DNA from: Actinomycetes bacterium
GTDB taxonomy: Bacteria; Actinomycetota; Acidimicrobiia; Acidimicrobiales; RAAP-2
DNA length: 11,907 nucleotides
Reading direction: 5' to 3'
Assembly (NCBI GenBank): GCA_021807965.1
Contig: JAKBCI010000024.1
Coordinates: 1 to 11,907 of the forward strand
Part shown: in pieces, positions 1-7,132 of the stretch
Layout of the letters: the number at the start of each line of letters is the position of its first letter
Position numbering within the stretch: the stretch's first letter is position 1
Program-made: the position numbers and the translations under genes
Notes under the pieces: generated by a model
Databases searched by the model: none
Told to the model about the DNA's origin: nothing
The model's input: only the letters and a program-made list of their open reading frames with translations

Positions 1-1
1 C

Positions 2-334
2 AGCGGCGCCGGGTTTGTCGTACTGGCGTTGCTCACGACTCTGGGCGCTCCCATTGTTGAGGAGTGGTTCTTTCGTGGCGTGATCTTTCGGGGACTGGCC
101 GCCTTGGGGTCGCGTACCCATCGCGATGTCGTTGTGCCCACGGCCGTCGTCATAAAAGCTCGGGGTCGTCGCGGGGCTTACGGCGAGCCAGCGCAATTCG
201 TCGGGCTGGCCGCCCTCGGCGTGGTCCTCGCCGTCGTCGCGTGGCGTACGCGTCGCTTGGCCCCGAGCGCGCTCACCCACCTGACGTTTAACGCCGTTGC
301 GATGGTGTCGGTCGTCGCGCAACGACTCCACTGA
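2..334 (+). CDS. CPBP-family intramembrane protease homologue, 5'-truncated by window edge, motif 2 degraded
   Basis: The reading frame is open to the left edge, so the true start lies outside the window; a TTG at 29 is internal. Visible residues give the CPBP (Abi/Rce1-type) glutamate motif EEWFFR (E-E-x3-R) and, near the C-terminus, HLTFN (the H-x3-N motif), each next to hydrophobic segments. In the family these residues form an intramembrane active site that cleaves or processes membrane proteins. The middle motif, normally F-x3-H in a membrane helix, is not there: after the hydrophobic VVVPTAVVI comes a basic stretch KARGRRGAY before GEPAQFVGL, so the usual Phe is missing and a Tyr sits about where the His is expected. 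It may be inactive, a decaying gene, or a divergent paralogue. It ends in TGATG, sharing one base with the start of the next gene, which suggests translational coupling. Family assignment is fairly sure; activity is doubtful. Confidence 0.7.
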   Translation, partial: SGAGFVVLALLTTLGAPIVEEWFFRGVIFRGLAALGSRTHRDVVVPTAVVIKARGRRGAYGEPAQFVGLAALGVVLAVVAWRTRRLAPSALTHLTFNAVAMVSVVAQRLH

Positions 335-2760
335 TGCGCCGTCTCACTACCGGCCAGTTATTCGACGTTGCCGTCGTCGGCGCCGTGATCCTCGTGACGA
401 TATGGGCGATGCACCCCAGCCTGATCATCTCGCCGAGCACGATAACCGGTGGTGACACCGGCGCCCACCTGGCGCTGCCGGCCTACCTGCGAAGTACGGG
501 CGATCCCTTTGATCTGACACCGTGGTACCCCGGTTGGTTCGCCGGCATGCCGGCGTACACGTACTACTTCGTGCTGCCGGACATCGTGGCGGTGTGGGCG
601 AGCTACGTGATTAACGCCGCGGTGGCCTTTAAGCTGGCAACAGTTCTCGGGTCAGTGTTGATGCCCGTTGGCGCGTACGTTCTGGGACGTCTCTTTCGCG
701 CGCCACGCCCGGTGCCGGCGGCGCTGGCCGCGGCGACGCTGCCGTTCCTCTTCGACGCGTCGTTCACCATTGACGGGGGCAACCTCTTTTCCACCATGGC
801 CGGCGAGTACGCGTTCTCGCTTTCCCTCGCGCTGGCCCTCGTCGCGATTGGGCTCTTCGCGCGCGGTATGCGAACGGGGCGGGGCTACTGGCTCGCGGCA
901 ATCGTCTTGTCACTGACCCTTTTCTCGCACGTGCTGCCATTCTTCTTTGTGGTGGGTGCGGTCGGCGTCATGGTCATCTTCGAAATCCTGGCGCGCTTCG
1001 GCGTCGGGGATCCCCGCGATTCCGTGGAACACGCCGACGCGGCGCGACCATTCCGCTTCGCGCTGGGCGCGGGACTCGTGACGTTTGGCCTCACGGCGTG
1101 GTGGCTGCTGCCGTTCGCATTCAGCCAGCAGTTGACGAACTCCATGGGCTACACCAACGACAACGTGTCGAGTCTCCACGCGATCTTCACCACGCTCGGC
1201 TGGTTCACCGCGACCGGAGGGGCCGCCGGTGACCGCTGGGTCATCGCGATGGCCGCCGCAGCCTTCGTGCTCGCGTTTGTGGTACGCGACCGACTCGGCA
1301 TGGTGCTGGTTACCCTGTGCGCGCTGTCCTTGCTCGCCTTCGTCATTGATCCCCAGGGCGTCATCTGGAACGAGCGACTCGTTCCGTTTTGGTTCATCAT
1401 GATTCACCTCAGCGCCGGGTGGCTCGTCGGATTTCCGCTCGCGCGTTGGTCGCAGCGCGTACGCGCTCACGACATCGTCGTCGACGCTACGCCGCCAGAG
1501 GCGCCTCACCCGTCGCCCGGCGAACCTCCCGACGGAAACCCGCGGGTTGGCTCCGCCGTCGAGGCGAACTCCTTCTCGAGTCACGCGGTCATGCGAGATG
1601 CCGACGAGGTGGCTCGCCAGCGAACGCGCCGGTCTGTCGTGGCGACGATCATCGTCGGTGCACTCGGGCTTGCGTCGACGGTTCCCGGCGTCGTGCCGGC
1701 ATCGGCGTCGTTGCTCGGACTTTCAACGTCCGGTAATCAGGTCGCCAGCTGGGCCCAGTGGAACTATTCGGGCTACCAGGGCAAGGCGGCGTGGCCGGAG
1801 TACCACGATTTGATGACGACGATGGCCCGCGTCGGAACTCGCTACGGCTGCGGCCGAGCAATGTGGGAGTACTCGCCGAGCGAGAGCCGTTTTGGCACCA
1901 CGATGGCGCTCATGCTGCTGCCGTACTGGACGAACAACTGCGTCGATTCGATGGAGGGGCTCTTCTTCGAATCATCGGCTACCACGCCCTATCACTTTCT
2001 CGACCAGGCCGAGCTGAGCAGTCAGCCCAGCAACCCCCAGGTGGGCCTGCCCTACGGCCCGCTCAACGTGTCCGAAGGTGTCGCGCATCTCCAGATGCTT
2101 GGCGTTCGGTACTACATCGCGTTCTCGCCGCTCGCCGTTGCCGAGGCCAATGCCGACCCATCGCTCCGACTGATCGCGCAGACGAAGGCGTGGCCCGCAC
2201 CGGGTGTTCGGTGGCGCATCTACCTAATCAAGAACAGTCCGCTGGTTGAGGGATTGACGACCCTGCCGAACGTCGTGCGAGGGCTATCGAGCCGCGTCGC
2301 GTGGCTGACCGCCAATACGCAGTGGTGGTTGCGCGAGGCGGACTGGTCGGTTCTCGGCGCGGCGAGCGGCCCGTCAACGTGGCCGCGGGTTGCGTCAATG
2401 TCCGCGTTGCGTGCTACCGGCCAACTCCCTCGCGAAACCGTGAGTGACGTTCACGTCGGCACGCAGTCGATCTCGTTTCACGTGAGTCGCGTCGGCGTGC
2501 CCACGCTCGTCAAGATTTCCTACTACCCCCGGTGGCGAGCTAGCGGAGCGTCGGGTCCCTATCGGGTAAGTCCGAACCTCATGGTGGTGATTCCGACGAG
2601 CCACGACGTGCGACTGGCCTACGGATCGACCCCGTCGGTCACCGTGGGCAACTACACCACCGACGCCACTGTCGGGGTGGGTCTGGTCGTGGCGTTGGCC
2701 GCGTGGCGACGTCGTCGTCGTTCCAGAGGTCGAACGGGCGGCTCGCCACGTTGCGATTAG
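334..2760 (+). CDS. Large polytopic membrane protein, GT-C/YfhO-like, with extracytoplasmic C-terminal half
   Basis: This 808-residue protein starts with a hydrophobic segment (about 11-27). A short loop follows with GGDTGAH (39-45), which resembles the first-loop acidic motif of GT-C-fold glycosyltransferases, and then PDIVAVW (82-88). Many further hydrophobic segments lie between about 90 and 370. A hydrophilic, Pro-rich insertion (about 378-433) precedes another membrane helix (434-456). Residues 467-760 are soluble and rich in Trp/Tyr, with NYSGYQGK and later a beta-type stretch around YYPRWRASG like the C-terminal domain of YfhO-type proteins. A last helix and an Arg-rich tail (RRRRRSRGR) anchor it. 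Related actinobacterial proteins are usually annotated only as membrane proteins (some as '6-pyruvoyl-tetrahydropterin synthase-related'). Sugar transfer from a polyprenyl-phosphate donor outside the membrane is inference. It starts by a 1-nt TGATG overlap with the upstream gene, and no good Shine-Dalgarno is visible. Confidence 0.8.
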   Translation: MRRLTTGQLFDVAVVGAVILVTIWAMHPSLIISPSTITGGDTGAHLALPAYLRSTGDPFDLTPWYPGWFAGMPAYTYYFVLPDIVAVWASYVINAAVAFKLATVLGSVLMPVGAYVLGRLFRAPRPVPAALAAATLPFLFDASFTIDGGNLFSTMAGEYAFSLSLALALVAIGLFARGMRTGRGYWLAAIVLSLTLFSHVLPFFFVVGAVGVMVIFEILARFGVGDPRDSVEHADAARPFRFALGAGLVTFGLTAWWLLPFAFSQQLTNSMGYTNDNVSSLHAIFTTLGWFTATGGAAGDRWVIAMAAAAFVLAFVVRDRLGMVLVTLCALSLLAFVIDPQGVIWNERLVPFWFIMIHLSAGWLVGFPLARWSQRVRAHDIVVDATPPEAPHPSPGEPPDGNPRVGSAVEANSFSSHAVMRDADEVARQRTRRSVVATIIVGALGLASTVPGVVPASASLLGLSTSGNQVASWAQWNYSGYQGKAAWPEYHDLMTTMARVGTRYGCGRAMWEYSPSESRFGTTMALMLLPYWTNNCVDSMEGLFFESSATTPYHFLDQAELSSQPSNPQVGLPYGPLNVSEGVAHLQMLGVRYYIAFSPLAVAEANADPSLRLIAQTKAWPAPGVRWRIYLIKNSPLVEGLTTLPNVVRGLSSRVAWLTANTQWWLREADWSVLGAASGPSTWPRVASMSALRATGQLPRETVSDVHVGTQSISFHVSRVGVPTLVKISYYPRWRASGASGPYRVSPNLMVVIPTSHDVRLAYGSTPSVTVGNYTTDATVGVGLVVALAAWRRRRRSRGRTGGSPRCD

Positions 2761-2771
2761 CATCGGTTCCC

Positions 2772-4118
2772 GTGGCTCTCGACGCTATTTTCAAAGCGTA
2801 CGACGTGCGCGGCACGTATCCGGACCAGCTCAACGAAGACGTCGCGCGGGCGATCGGCGCCGCGTTCGCCGAGTTTTGCGAAACGGAGCGGATCGTTCTC
2901 GCGCGCGATATGCGGTCGTCGGGGGAGTCGCTCTCGGGTGCGTTCGCCGACGGCGTGCGCGCGCGGGGCGTCGACGTGGTCGACCTCGGACTCGTGTCGA
3001 CGGACCTGCTCTACTACGCGACCGGCTACCTGGACGCGCCCGGCGCGATGTTCACGGCGTCGCACAATCCGGCGCGGTACAACGGGATCAAGTTCTGTCG
3101 CGCTGGTGCCCGACCGGTGGGCGTTGAATCCGGCCTGCTCGACATTCGACGAGTGGCCCAACAGCGTCTCGGTCAGGTCGGTCCGCCCCGGGCTGACTTG
3201 GTGGCGGTGGATCTCTGGGGACCCTGGGTCGATCACGTGCACTCCTTCATCGAGCCCGCCGCGCTTCGCCCGCTGCGCATTGTCGCCGACGCGGCCAACG
3301 GCATGGGTGCGCTGGTGGCGCCGCGAGTGTTCGCCGGCTTGCCGGTTCAGCTCGAGGTGCTCTACTCCGAGCTGGACGGAACGTTTCCGAATCACCCCGC
3401 AGATCCGCTGAACCCCGCCAACCTCGTCGATCTCCAGCGCCGGGTTGTGGAAACTGGCGCGGACGTCGGTCTGGCGTTCGATGGAGACGCTGACCGAGTA
3501 TTCGTGGTCGATGAACGCGGTACGCCGATCAGCGGCTCGACGACGACCGCGATGGTAGCGGCGGCGTTGCTCGATCGGCATCCTGGCTCGACGGTGCTCT
3601 ACAACCTGATCTGCTCGCGGGCCGTTCCCGAGGTTATCGCCGAGCACGGCGGGGTTGGCGTACGCACCCGCGTCGGTCACAGTTACATCAAGCAGGTGAT
3701 GGCCGAGACCAACGCCCTCTTTGGTGGCGAGCACTCGGGCCACTACTACTACCGCGACAACTACTTCGCCGATTCCGGAATCATTACCGCGTTGATCGTG
3801 CTCGAGATTCTCGGTCGTTGCGATCAGCCGCTCTCGGCAGTCCAGGCGCCCTTTCGGCGATACGCGTCGTCGGGCGAACAGAACATCGAGGTTGGCGACC
3901 CGATCACGACCGTGCGGACCCTCGCTGCGCGGCTGCGCCGCGAGGCTGTGACGGTGGACGAACTCGACGGGCTGAGCGCTGACTTCGGCACCTGGTGGTT
4001 CAACGTGCGACCCTCGAACACCGAACCGCTGCTGCGCGTTAACGTCGAGGCGCTCGACGACGACGCGTGCGCCCGGCACGCTGGCGAGGTCGTCACGATG
4101 ATCAAGGAGGCCCCATGA
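2772..4118 (+). CDS. manB: Phosphomannomutase/phosphoglucomutase (alpha-D-phosphohexomutase family)
   Basis: The enzyme interconverts hexose 6-phosphate and hexose 1-phosphate (Man-6-P/Man-1-P, often also Glc) in the cytosol, feeding GDP-mannose and glycan synthesis. All four family signatures are present, numbered from the GTG at 2772: TASHNP with the phosphorylated catalytic Ser97, the Mg-binding DGDADR loop (237-242), the sugar-specificity loop GEHSGH (319-324), and the phosphate-binding RPSNTEP loop (413-419). At 448 aa it is normal full length. The frame stays open upstream, with GTG at 2703 and TTG at 2751 also possible. I chose GTG 2772 because homology starts immediately after it (AIFKAYDVRG) and it avoids overlap with the preceding gene, leaving an 11-bp gap; no strong Shine-Dalgarno supports any of the three. 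Its stop overlaps the next gene by ATGA. The GEHSGH loop suits mannose and/or glucose substrates, so PMM versus PGM specificity is open. Confidence 0.93.
   Translation: MALDAIFKAYDVRGTYPDQLNEDVARAIGAAFAEFCETERIVLARDMRSSGESLSGAFADGVRARGVDVVDLGLVSTDLLYYATGYLDAPGAMFTASHNPARYNGIKFCRAGARPVGVESGLLDIRRVAQQRLGQVGPPRADLVAVDLWGPWVDHVHSFIEPAALRPLRIVADAANGMGALVAPRVFAGLPVQLEVLYSELDGTFPNHPADPLNPANLVDLQRRVVETGADVGLAFDGDADRVFVVDERGTPISGSTTTAMVAAALLDRHPGSTVLYNLICSRAVPEVIAEHGGVGVRTRVGHSYIKQVMAETNALFGGEHSGHYYYRDNYFADSGIITALIVLEILGRCDQPLSAVQAPFRRYASSGEQNIEVGDPITTVRTLAARLRREAVTVDELDGLSADFGTWWFNVRPSNTEPLLRVNVEALDDDACARHAGEVVTMIKEAP
4104..4110 (+). promoter_or_regulatory. Strong Shine-Dalgarno for the Trm112-like gene
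   Basis: AAGGAGG lies inside the last codons of manB, four bases before the ATG at 4115. It fixes the start of the small downstream gene at 4115 rather than the longer frame beginning at 4067. Confidence 0.8.
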
Positions 4119-4345
4119 CCCTCGAGCCATTTCTCCTGGCGTTACTGGTGGATCCGGTCGACCACGGTCCGCTGCTCTACCTCGCCAGTGACGCCGTCTT
4201 GTACAACCCCCGTCGACGCATCGTCTACGACGTGCGCGGCTCCATACCGGTGCTACTAGCCGACGAGGCGCGCGAGGCCACCGACGACGAGCACGCCGCC
4301 TACCTCGCGAATCCCGAGGCTCGTTCGACGGGCCCAGCGAGCTAG
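4115..4345 (+). CDS. Trm112-like small protein lacking all zinc-binding cysteines
   Basis: This 76-aa protein begins at an ATG that overlaps the manB stop codon (ATGA). The core matches the Trm112/YcaR family layout seen next to manB in actinobacteria: a hydrophobic N-terminus, DPVDHGPLLY (13-22), a VLYNPRRRIVYDV segment (28-40), and the SIPVLLADEA signature (43-52). Family members normally have Cys at the start of the 'CPxx' turn, often as paired CxxC knuckles. Here Asp13 and Asp16 occupy those positions and the protein has no cysteine at all, so zinc binding through thiols is impossible. In eukaryotes and archaea Trm112 activates methyltransferases; the role of the bacterial homologues is poorly defined. 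The gene order manB-Trm112-like is typical, but the SIS-type isomerase and manA that often follow are absent, as a convergent thiolase gene begins immediately. Its TAG stop shares the CTAG tetramer with the thiolase stop. Confidence 0.8.
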   Translation: MTLEPFLLALLVDPVDHGPLLYLASDAVLYNPRRRIVYDVRGSIPVLLADEAREATDDEHAAYLANPEARSTGPAS

Positions 4346-5550
4346 CCGAGGCGCTCCACGATCATCGCCATGCCCTGGCCGCCGCCGACGCACATCGTCT
4401 CGAGCCCGTAGCGCAGGCCGCGGTCCTCGAGGCCGTTAAGCAGCGTCGTCATGATGCGCGCGCCAGTCATGCCGAAGGGGTGACCGAGCGCGATGGCGCC
4501 GCCGTTGACGTTCAGCTTCTCCCACGCGACGCCGAGGTGCTTGGCACTCGGGATGACCTGCGCGGCGAAGGCCTCGTTGATCTCGACGAGATCAATGTCG
4601 TCGATCGTGAGTCCGGCCCGGGCCAGCGCCTGGCGGCTCGATTCGATTGGTCCGAGGCCCATGATCTCGGGGTTAAGAGCCGTGACGCCGCTCGCGACGA
4701 TGCGCGCGAGCGGCGTGATGCCGAGTTGCGAGGCCCGGGTGTCGCTCATCACGATGACCGCCGCGGCGCCGTCGTTAAGCGGGCACGCGTTGCCCGCGGT
4801 AACCGTGCCCCCTTCGCGAAAGACGGGCGCGAGGCCGGCCAGCTTCTCCACGGTGGTATCGGGTCGCGGGCCGTCGTCGGTGGTGATCACGCGGCCGTCG
4901 GGCAGCGTCACGGGGATGATCTCGCGTTCGAAGAAGCCATTGCGCTGGCTCGCGACGGCCAGTTCTTGGCTGCGCAGCGCGAACTCGTCCATTTCGGACC
5001 TCGACACGCGCTCGAACTCCGCCACGTTCTCCGCCGTTTGGCCCATGGCGATGTATACGTCGGGCAGTCCTTCGGCCGGCGACCAGGGATCGCCAACCGC
5101 CGTTGATCGCGCGGCGCTTCGAGCAATGGCGCCGTCAAAACGGGGGTTCATGGCCTTGGCGGAATCGGAGGCACCGTTGGCGAACCGAGAGACCGTCTCC
5201 ACGCCCGCGGCAATGAAGACGTCGCCTTCGCCAGCCCGGATGGCGTGGGCGGCCATCCGGATCGTCTGCAGCGATGACGAGCAGTAGCGGTTGACCGTCA
5301 CTCCCGGCACCGCGTCGAGCCCGGCTAGCACGGCCACGACGCGGGCGATGTTGAACCCTGACTCGCCGGCGGGTTGACCGCAGCCGAGCATGAGGTCGTC
5401 AATCGTGGCCGGATCGAGCTGGGGAACCTTGGCGAGGACTTCTCGCACGACGTGAGCGGCGAGGTCGTCGGGACGCACGTCGACCAGCGACCCCTTGAAG
5501 GCGCGGCCAATGGGCGTGCGGCCGGTGGCGACGATGACGGCTTCGGGCAT
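4342..5550 (-). CDS. Thiolase family protein (acetyl-CoA C-acyltransferase)
   Basis: This cytosolic enzyme catalyses thiolytic cleavage of 3-ketoacyl-CoA, or the reverse condensation of two acyl-CoAs. At 402 aa it is typical length. All catalytic elements are visible: nucleophile Cys90 in VNRYCSSSLQ, GNACPLNDGA (253-262), NEAFA (325-329), His357 in GHPFGMTG, and the second catalytic Cys387 in MCVGGGQG. I chose the ATG at 5550 because MPEAVIVATGRTPIG is the standard thiolase N-terminus and a GAGGAG Shine-Dalgarno stands five bases upstream; the in-frame extension to 5868 is an artefact running over the ribC gene. It lies 68 bp downstream of ribC on the same strand and may be co-transcribed or have its own promoter. 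Beta-oxidation (FadA-type) and biosynthetic (AtoB/PhaA-type) roles cannot be told apart here; no beta-oxidation partner is adjacent. Confidence 0.95.
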   Translation of the reverse strand: MPEAVIVATGRTPIGRAFKGSLVDVRPDDLAAHVVREVLAKVPQLDPATIDDLMLGCGQPAGESGFNIARVVAVLAGLDAVPGVTVNRYCSSSLQTIRMAAHAIRAGEGDVFIAAGVETVSRFANGASDSAKAMNPRFDGAIARSAARSTAVGDPWSPAEGLPDVYIAMGQTAENVAEFERVSRSEMDEFALRSQELAVASQRNGFFEREIIPVTLPDGRVITTDDGPRPDTTVEKLAGLAPVFREGGTVTAGNACPLNDGAAAVIVMSDTRASQLGITPLARIVASGVTALNPEIMGLGPIESSRQALARAGLTIDDIDLVEINEAFAAQVIPSAKHLGVAWEKLNVNGGAIALGHPFGMTGARIMTTLLNGLEDRGLRYGLETMCVGGGQGMAMIVERLG

Positions 5551-5555
5551 GGGTT

Positions 5556-5561
5556 CTCCTC
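5556..5561 (-). promoter_or_regulatory. Shine-Dalgarno of the thiolase gene
   Basis: On the minus strand this reads GAGGAG, five bases before the ATG at 5550. It supports that start over the longer upstream-open frame. Confidence 0.7.
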
Positions 5562-5581
5562 GGAACGAACGGACCCTCGCG

Positions 5582-5587
5582 AGCATA
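5582..5587 (-). promoter_or_regulatory. Possible -10 element for a thiolase promoter
   Basis: In the 68-bp gap between ribC and the thiolase gene the minus strand contains TATGCT, fitting the actinobacterial TAnnnT -10 pattern about 32 bp before the start codon. No convincing -35 hexamer at normal spacing is visible, so this is weak; read-through from ribC is equally plausible. Confidence 0.25.
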
Positions 5588-5618
5588 GTGAAGCCCGCGT
5601 CAGTGCTCGTGCGGCCGT

Positions 5619-6128
5619 TTAGGCGACAGTGAGTGGCCCGGCGTCTTCGAATCCCTGACGCACGCCCTGGCCCGCCCGCCGAGCGAGCTGGTCGGGCTCG
5701 AAGAGCATCCAGTACGCGTTGCGGGCGTGACGGCGCGAACGATTTTCGAACACCGAGGCCAAAACGGCGGGGTCTTCGGCTTCGTCTTCGTGAACGAAGA
5801 CTTCGAGAATCGGGGTGGCGCTGAGCAACTGCGCCTGCATGATGCCGAGCGCCGCCTCGTGGGCGCACTGCTTGTCAATGGGTGCCTTGCCCGGCATGCC
5901 GAGCGCGACCACGATGTCGCAGCCGTCGCGTTGGATGAGGTTGAGCGCCGCGACGGCCAGGTCTTTGAAACCCGGGACCGTTCGCGAGACGACGACGAAT
6001 CGACGGCCGTGACCGGGGCACTCGGCCAGCTCGGCCCGCGCCGCCGCGCCCATGTCGTAGCGCGCGAACATCGTGTCAACCACGCCGATGCGCACGGGTG
6101 TCGGCGATTTCTTCTTCTGCTTGCTCAT
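5619..6128 (-). CDS. ribC: Archaeal-type riboflavin synthase (RibC)
   Basis: It is predicted to catalyse dismutation of two 6,7-dimethyl-8-ribityllumazine molecules to riboflavin plus a pyrimidinedione (EC 2.5.1.9). The sequence matches the archaeal RibC family, a lumazine-synthase relative unlike the usual bacterial/eukaryotic trimeric RibE riboflavin synthase. Signatures in order (169 aa): VDTMFARYDM (17-26), RTVPGFKDL (49-57), ALGMPGKAPIDKQCAHEA (75-92), EVFVHEDEA (109-117) and GQGVRQGFEDAGP (153-165), all near-identical to my memory of the methanogen enzymes. The lysine-rich first ten residues are a small N-terminal extension. ATG 6128 is chosen because a GAGGAGG Shine-Dalgarno stands five bases upstream and the conserved core starts just after. 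A longer alternative begins at GTG 6161, which overlaps the stop of the upstream oxidoreductase gene (GTGA). It lies in a minus-strand unit with PPK2, an LLM oxidoreductase and a thiolase; no other rib gene is in view. Confidence 0.9.
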   Translation of the reverse strand: MSKQKKKSPTPVRIGVVDTMFARYDMGAAARAELAECPGHGRRFVVVSRTVPGFKDLAVAALNLIQRDGCDIVVALGMPGKAPIDKQCAHEAALGIMQAQLLSATPILEVFVHEDEAEDPAVLASVFENRSRRHARNAYWMLFEPDQLARRAGQGVRQGFEDAGPLTVA

Positions 6129-6133
6129 CGGTG

Positions 6134-6140
6134 CCTCCTC
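6134..6140 (-). promoter_or_regulatory. Shine-Dalgarno of ribC
   Basis: The minus strand reads GAGGAGG, five bases before the ATG at 6128, in the 29-bp gap after the LLM oxidoreductase gene. It favours ATG 6128 over the upstream GTG at 6161. Confidence 0.7.
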
Positions 6141-6157
6141 GGACAGTGTAGAGAGCA

Positions 6158-7111
6158 TCACCTCGGCGCCAGGCCACGCACGGCGTCCGCGAGCTCCACA
6201 CCGACGGGCACAATTGCGATGGTGGGCGCCGACACGCCCGCGGACACGTAGCGCTCAATGTGTTCGCGGCACGTTTCGTAGGATCCGTGGATGATGAGGT
6301 CGTCGACGACGCTATCGGGGATGACCTCGTTGGCCCGCTTGCGGTCGCCCTCGGCCCACGCGGTCCACATCGGCGCGAGCGCGTCGCCGCGACCGAGCCA
6401 ACGATGGAACTCGGCGTAGGCGTTGACCGTGAGGTACGAGGAGATCATTCGACGCCCGACGGCGCGGGCCAGGTCGACGTCGGGCGTCGGCACGACGAAG
6501 AGCCGCGCCGCGATGTACTTACCGGCCCCAACCTCACGGCGACAGGTGGTGACGTCGTCGGCGCTTAGCCAGTTGAGAACCGCGCCATCGGCTTCGGAGC
6601 CCGCGAGACGGAGCATGGCGGGCCGCAGCGCGCCGAGAAGCAGACGCGGACGAGTGACGACCGGCCGGGCAAGTTTGAAGCCGTGGACGCTGAACGTTTC
6701 GAAGTCCTCATCGATCTTCTCGCCGTCGAGCGCGCGACGCACGAACGAGAGTACGTCGCGCGTGCGCGCGTACGGGTGCTCGTACGCAATGCCGTTCCAC
6801 CGTTCGACCACGGGTTGGCTCGACGCCCCCAACCCAATGGTCAGTCGTTCGCCGGCGACTTCGCTCAGCGCGGCGATGGTCATGGCGAGCAGGCCCGGTC
6901 CTCGGGTGAAGACGGGCGCCACGGCGAGACCGAGACCGAGTCGCGGCTCCCACGCACTCGCCAGGGCGAGCGGCGTGAAGCCATCGGTGCCGTCAACTTC
7001 CGATGACCACACGTCGGCGTACCCTAAGTCGGCCAGCGTCGAGAACCACGCACGATGCTCGGCGAGTGTGACGCCGTCGAAGGGAATGGTGATGCCGTAG
7101 CGAGTGGCCAT
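6158..7111 (-). CDS. LLM-class oxidoreductase, probably F420-dependent
   Basis: This 317-aa protein has the luciferase-like monooxygenase (LLM) TIM-barrel pattern: RYGITIPFDG as the first strand (4-13), LADLGYADVWSSE (26-38), the family hallmark LTIGLGASSQPVVERWNG (90-107) following a strand-helix unit, and LLLGALRPAMLRLAGSEADG (157-176), where the cofactor phosphate region normally lies. In actinobacteria this subgroup mostly uses reduced F420 rather than FMNH2 for hydride transfer; the substrate cannot be read from sequence, and F420 use is inferred from the family. The ATG at 7111 is the natural start by homology, although its Shine-Dalgarno is poor. It begins 21 bp after the PPK2 stop and ends 29 bp before ribC, so co-transcription with both is likely. 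No signal peptide or membrane segment is seen, which suggests a cytosolic enzyme. Confidence 0.87.
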   Translation of the reverse strand: MATRYGITIPFDGVTLAEHRAWFSTLADLGYADVWSSEVDGTDGFTPLALASAWEPRLGLGLAVAPVFTRGPGLLAMTIAALSEVAGERLTIGLGASSQPVVERWNGIAYEHPYARTRDVLSFVRRALDGEKIDEDFETFSVHGFKLARPVVTRPRLLLGALRPAMLRLAGSEADGAVLNWLSADDVTTCRREVGAGKYIAARLFVVPTPDVDLARAVGRRMISSYLTVNAYAEFHRWLGRGDALAPMWTAWAEGDRKRANEVIPDSVVDDLIIHGSYETCREHIERYVSAGVSAPTIAIVPVGVELADAVRGLAPR

Positions 7112-7132
7112 GTCCCAGTGTGCCAGACCGCG

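Noticed and set aside
910..1584. 224-aa minus-strand open frame inside the large membrane protein gene
   Set aside because: Arg/Glu/His-rich low-complexity translation with no domain; it is a shadow of the plus-strand coding frame.
2757..4130. 457-aa open frame on the minus strand opposite manB
   Set aside because: It mirrors a gene with all four hexomutase motifs; long antisense frames are expected in GC-rich DNA. Its product is His/Arg/Val-rich with no recognisable domain.
4319..4342. Short inverted repeat GCTCG...CGAGC near the convergent Trm112/thiolase junction as a terminator
   Set aside because: A five-base stem with a 14-base loop and no T-run; it is within coding sequence and weak for an intrinsic terminator.
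4493..5287. 264-aa plus-strand open frame opposite the thiolase
   Set aside because: The thiolase frame has every catalytic motif; the plus frame is Ser/Ala/Arg-rich and unrelated to any family I recognise.
5550..5868. N-terminal extension of the thiolase frame
   Set aside because: It overlaps ribC and is Arg-rich; MPEAVIVATGRTPIG with a Shine-Dalgarno at 5556-5561 is the real start.
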